DNA of 64,000 nt from Solirubrobacteraceae bacterium (GTDB lineage Bacteria > Actinomycetota > Thermoleophilia > Solirubrobacterales > Solirubrobacteraceae): assembly GCA_030447785.1 (NCBI GenBank), contig JAUJOF010000006.1, positions 78,501 to 142,500 of the forward strand. Direction: 5' to 3'. Below are positions 61,469 to 64,000 of the stretch, one piece after another. The stretch's first letter is position 1. Each line of letters starts with the position of its first letter. Under the pieces are notes generated by a model. That model was not told the origin of the DNA, did not search any database, and was given only the letters and a program-made list of their open reading frames with translations. Made by a program: the position numbers and the translations under genes.

Positions 61469-62617
61469 ATGGCAGGCTCCCCCCGCTCAGAGGAGAGGCG
61501 GGCCTCACGGCCCGCCTCGCGGCCTCTTCGCATAGCGGTGCTCGAGGGCGACGAGACCGGCCAGGAGCTGCTCGACCAGGCGCTGCGCGTGCTCGCGCCA
61601 GACGTGCTCGGGATCGACATCGAGCTCGAGCACTTCGACCTCTCACTCGAGCACCGTCGCGCCACCCACAACGCCAGCGTGCATGAGGCCGCGCAGGCCA
61701 TGCGCACGTGCGGACTGGGCATCAAGGCGGCGACGGTGACGCCCGAGGGGCGCGACGACGTCGGCTCGCCCAACCGCATCTTGCGCGAGGAGGTCGACGG
61801 CAAGGTGATCATCCGCACGGGGCGGCGCATCCCCGGGGTCGCGCCGCTGGCCGGCGTCCACCACCCGATCTCCGTCGTGCGCATGGCCGTGGAGGACGCC
61901 TACGGTGCCCGGCAATGGCGCGAGGGTGAGGACGGTGCCCCCGACGAGATGGCCTTTCGCACCGAGCGCATCACCCGCTCGACCTGCCGCGCGGTGAGCG
62001 AGTATGCCTTCCGCACCGCCGCGCGCATGCGCGGGCAGGTGTACGGCGGCCCCAAGTGGACGGTCTCACCCGTCTACGAGGGAATGCTCAAGGAGGAGAT
62101 GGACGCGGCCGCCGCACGCCACCCCGAGGTCGATTACGAGCCGGTGCTCATCGACGCCACCTACGCGGGGCTGATCGGCGGCGCAGACTCACCGCTGGTG
62201 ATCCCCGCGCTGAACCGCGACGGGGACTGCCTGAGCGATCTGGTGCTGCCCATGTTCGGCTCCATCGCCGGCGCCGAATCGGTCCTCCTGGGCTTCGACG
62301 AGCAGCTGGAGACCGACGTGACCATGGCGGAGGCCCCCCACGGCACGGCCCCGGCGCTGCTGGGCAAGGATCTGGCCAACCCCATGGCGATGCTGCTCAG
62401 CTGCGGGGCCGTCCTGCACTACGCCGCCCAGCGCGGGCAGGAGGGGGCAGAGGACGCCTCGCGGGCGATCTACGAGGGCACGCTCGAGGCCGTCGCGACG
62501 GGCGTGCGCACGCCCGACCTGGGCGGTCACGCGACCACCAGCGAGTACGTGGAGACCGTCCTGGGCCGGGTGCGTACCAAGCGCGAGATCTGGAGCTCGC
62601 TGGGCGCATCGCGCTGA
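61469..62617 (+). CDS. isocitrate/isopropylmalate dehydrogenase family protein
   Basis: 382 residues from the ATG at 61469; the frame is open further upstream but antisense to the Cys-rich gene. LRIAVLEGDETGQELLDQAL is the N-terminal nucleotide loop. GSPNRILREEVDGKVIIRTG, then ERITRSTCRAVSEYAFRTA, NRDGDCLSDLVLPMFGSIAG (metal Asp) and EAPHGTAPALLGKDLANPMA follow. The NAD/NADP adenosine loop HGTAPxxxGKDxANP fits NAD-linked isocitrate dehydrogenase, but isopropylmalate or homoisocitrate cannot be excluded. Confidence 0.85.
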   Translation: MAGSPRSEERRASRPASRPLRIAVLEGDETGQELLDQALRVLAPDVLGIDIELEHFDLSLEHRRATHNASVHEAAQAMRTCGLGIKAATVTPEGRDDVGSPNRILREEVDGKVIIRTGRRIPGVAPLAGVHHPISVVRMAVEDAYGARQWREGEDGAPDEMAFRTERITRSTCRAVSEYAFRTAARMRGQVYGGPKWTVSPVYEGMLKEEMDAAAARHPEVDYEPVLIDATYAGLIGGADSPLVIPALNRDGDCLSDLVLPMFGSIAGAESVLLGFDEQLETDVTMAEAPHGTAPALLGKDLANPMAMLLSCGAVLHYAAQRGQEGAEDASRAIYEGTLEAVATGVRTPDLGGHATTSEYVETVLGRVRTKREIWSSLGASR

Positions 62618-62855
62618 GCGCACGCGCCGGCGCTGCACGGGGCCTTGCACTGGCGGCGCTTCCGTCCGGGCCCCCGCGTAGCGTCGGAACGAGTGTTCCC
62701 CCTGAGCGACAGCAGCTGGCGCGGGCGCGCCGCGCGCACCGCCGCGCTGGTGCGCGCCTTCGTGCTGCTCGAGGATCCCGAGCTCGAGGGGAGTCTCGCT
62801 CGCCAGGCGGGCGCGGACCTCGATGGACCGCCGCGCCAGCCGCCCTGCCCGCGGG
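62618..62855 (+). other. gap after the dehydrogenase gene, possible small frame
   Basis: A GTG at 62693 opens VFPLSDSSWRGRAARTAALV, RAFVLLEDPELEGSLARQAG, which is protein-like for about 45 codons before running into the rRNA terminator. It could be a small gene that really ends elsewhere or chance coding. Nothing else is seen here. Confidence 0.25.
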
Positions 62856-62885
62856 CCGGGCGGCGCAGGCGAGCGAGCCGCCCGG
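62856..62885 (-). terminator. rRNA operon terminator hairpin
   Basis: Perfect 9-bp inverted repeat CCGGGCGGC/GCCGCCCGG with a 12-base loop, extended by CCTGCC/GGCAGG outside, about 30 bases beyond the 5S 3' end in transcript direction. Confidence 0.65.
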
Positions 62886-62914
62886 CAGGACGGCTCGTGG
62901 CCTCGTCAGAAGAA

Positions 62915-63028
62915 CCGGCGGCGTCCTACTCTCCCAGGCCCTTGCGGGCCAAGTACCATCGGCGCTGAGGGGCTTAACTGCTCTGTTCGGAATGGAAAGA
63001 GGTGTTTCCCCCTCGCCATGGCCACCGG
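62915..63028 (-). rRNA. rrf: 5S ribosomal RNA
   Basis: Minus-strand sequence begins CCGGTGGCCATGGCGAGG and includes AACACCTCTTTCCATTCCGA, ACAGAGCAGTTAAGCCCC and GGGAGAGTAGGACGCCGCCG. The two ends pair (CCGG..CCGG), as in 5S helix I. About 114 bases. Confidence 0.95.
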
Positions 63029-63120
63029 AAAAGGGCGAGAGCCTCCGCGGCCCCTGAGAACTGCACAGCAGGTCACACCGGCGGGGCACGAGGTCCCGCG
63101 CACAAAGAGTTCTCACAAAG
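63029..63120 (-). other. 23S-5S intergenic spacer with processing stem
   Basis: GAGAACT and AGTTCTC, one near each rRNA, can pair to form a processing stem. The rest is GC-rich and carries no tRNA gene. Confidence 0.55.

Positions 63121-64000
<880 letters not shown>

Overview
The window is very GC-rich chromosomal DNA from an actinomycete. My best inference is a deep-branching member such as Thermoleophilia/Solirubrobacterales. The evidence is strong GC bias in wobble positions, SepF/YggT-type division genes, a GarA-like FHA gene beside an FtsR-like MerR gene, an RsiG-like gene, a c-di-AMP riboswitch before an RlpA-like secreted protein, and MEP-pathway isoprenoid genes. No phylogeny could be run.

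Layout. 0-10 kb is a loosely packed accessory stretch: a DivIVA-domain fragment, small membrane proteins, a methyltransferase, a Mug glycosylase, and several broken genes (alpha/beta hydrolase, DehI-like, nucleotidyltransferase, DUF2332). 10-20 kb holds a BrkB-family protein, HU, hydrolases, a thioredoxin/TPR protein, DinB, a riboswitch-controlled RlpA-like protein, an amidohydrolase and NadE. 20-26.5 kb holds a membrane-anchored sigma-like HTH protein, apt, FtsR-like and GarA-like regulators, RsiG, PgsA and ProS. 26.6-29.6 kb is a plus-strand insert (secreted glycoside hydrolase, TetR, membrane protein) between proS and ispG. 31-36 kb is a plus-strand island splitting the usual rseP-ispG pair. 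It carries an FMN alpha-hydroxyacid oxidase, an AAA ATPase plus DUF4276 pair, a type I R-M HsdM remnant and decayed small genes.

36-48.9 kb is a long minus-strand housekeeping run: pgeF, yggS, sepF, proC, yggT, lspA, rluD, then rpsB, tsf, pyrH, frr, uppS, cdsA, then dxr and rseP. Together these cover division-site proteins, ribosome function, lipid II carrier synthesis, phospholipid activation and isoprenoid precursors. 49-51.8 kb has a divergent CCA-transferase/PQQ-propeller pair. 51.9-57.6 kb is a histidine operon in the order hisZ-hisG-hisD-hisB-hisH-hisA-hisF, without hisC. It is followed by murA (three indels), an HD protein, an MFS transporter and an isocitrate-dehydrogenase-family enzyme. 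The window ends in a minus-strand rRNA operon (5S, spacer, 3' part of 23S).

The most unusual signals are short structured repeats. One palindromic element is inserted in frame inside hisF and occurs twice more after murA. A covarying hairpin element occurs after mug and directly after cca. A third hairpin element starts at the TAG stop of both tsf and the PQQ-propeller gene. Several genes appear to start at CTG. One-base indels occur in many genes, including the essential murA, so at least some are probably sequence errors rather than true pseudogenes.
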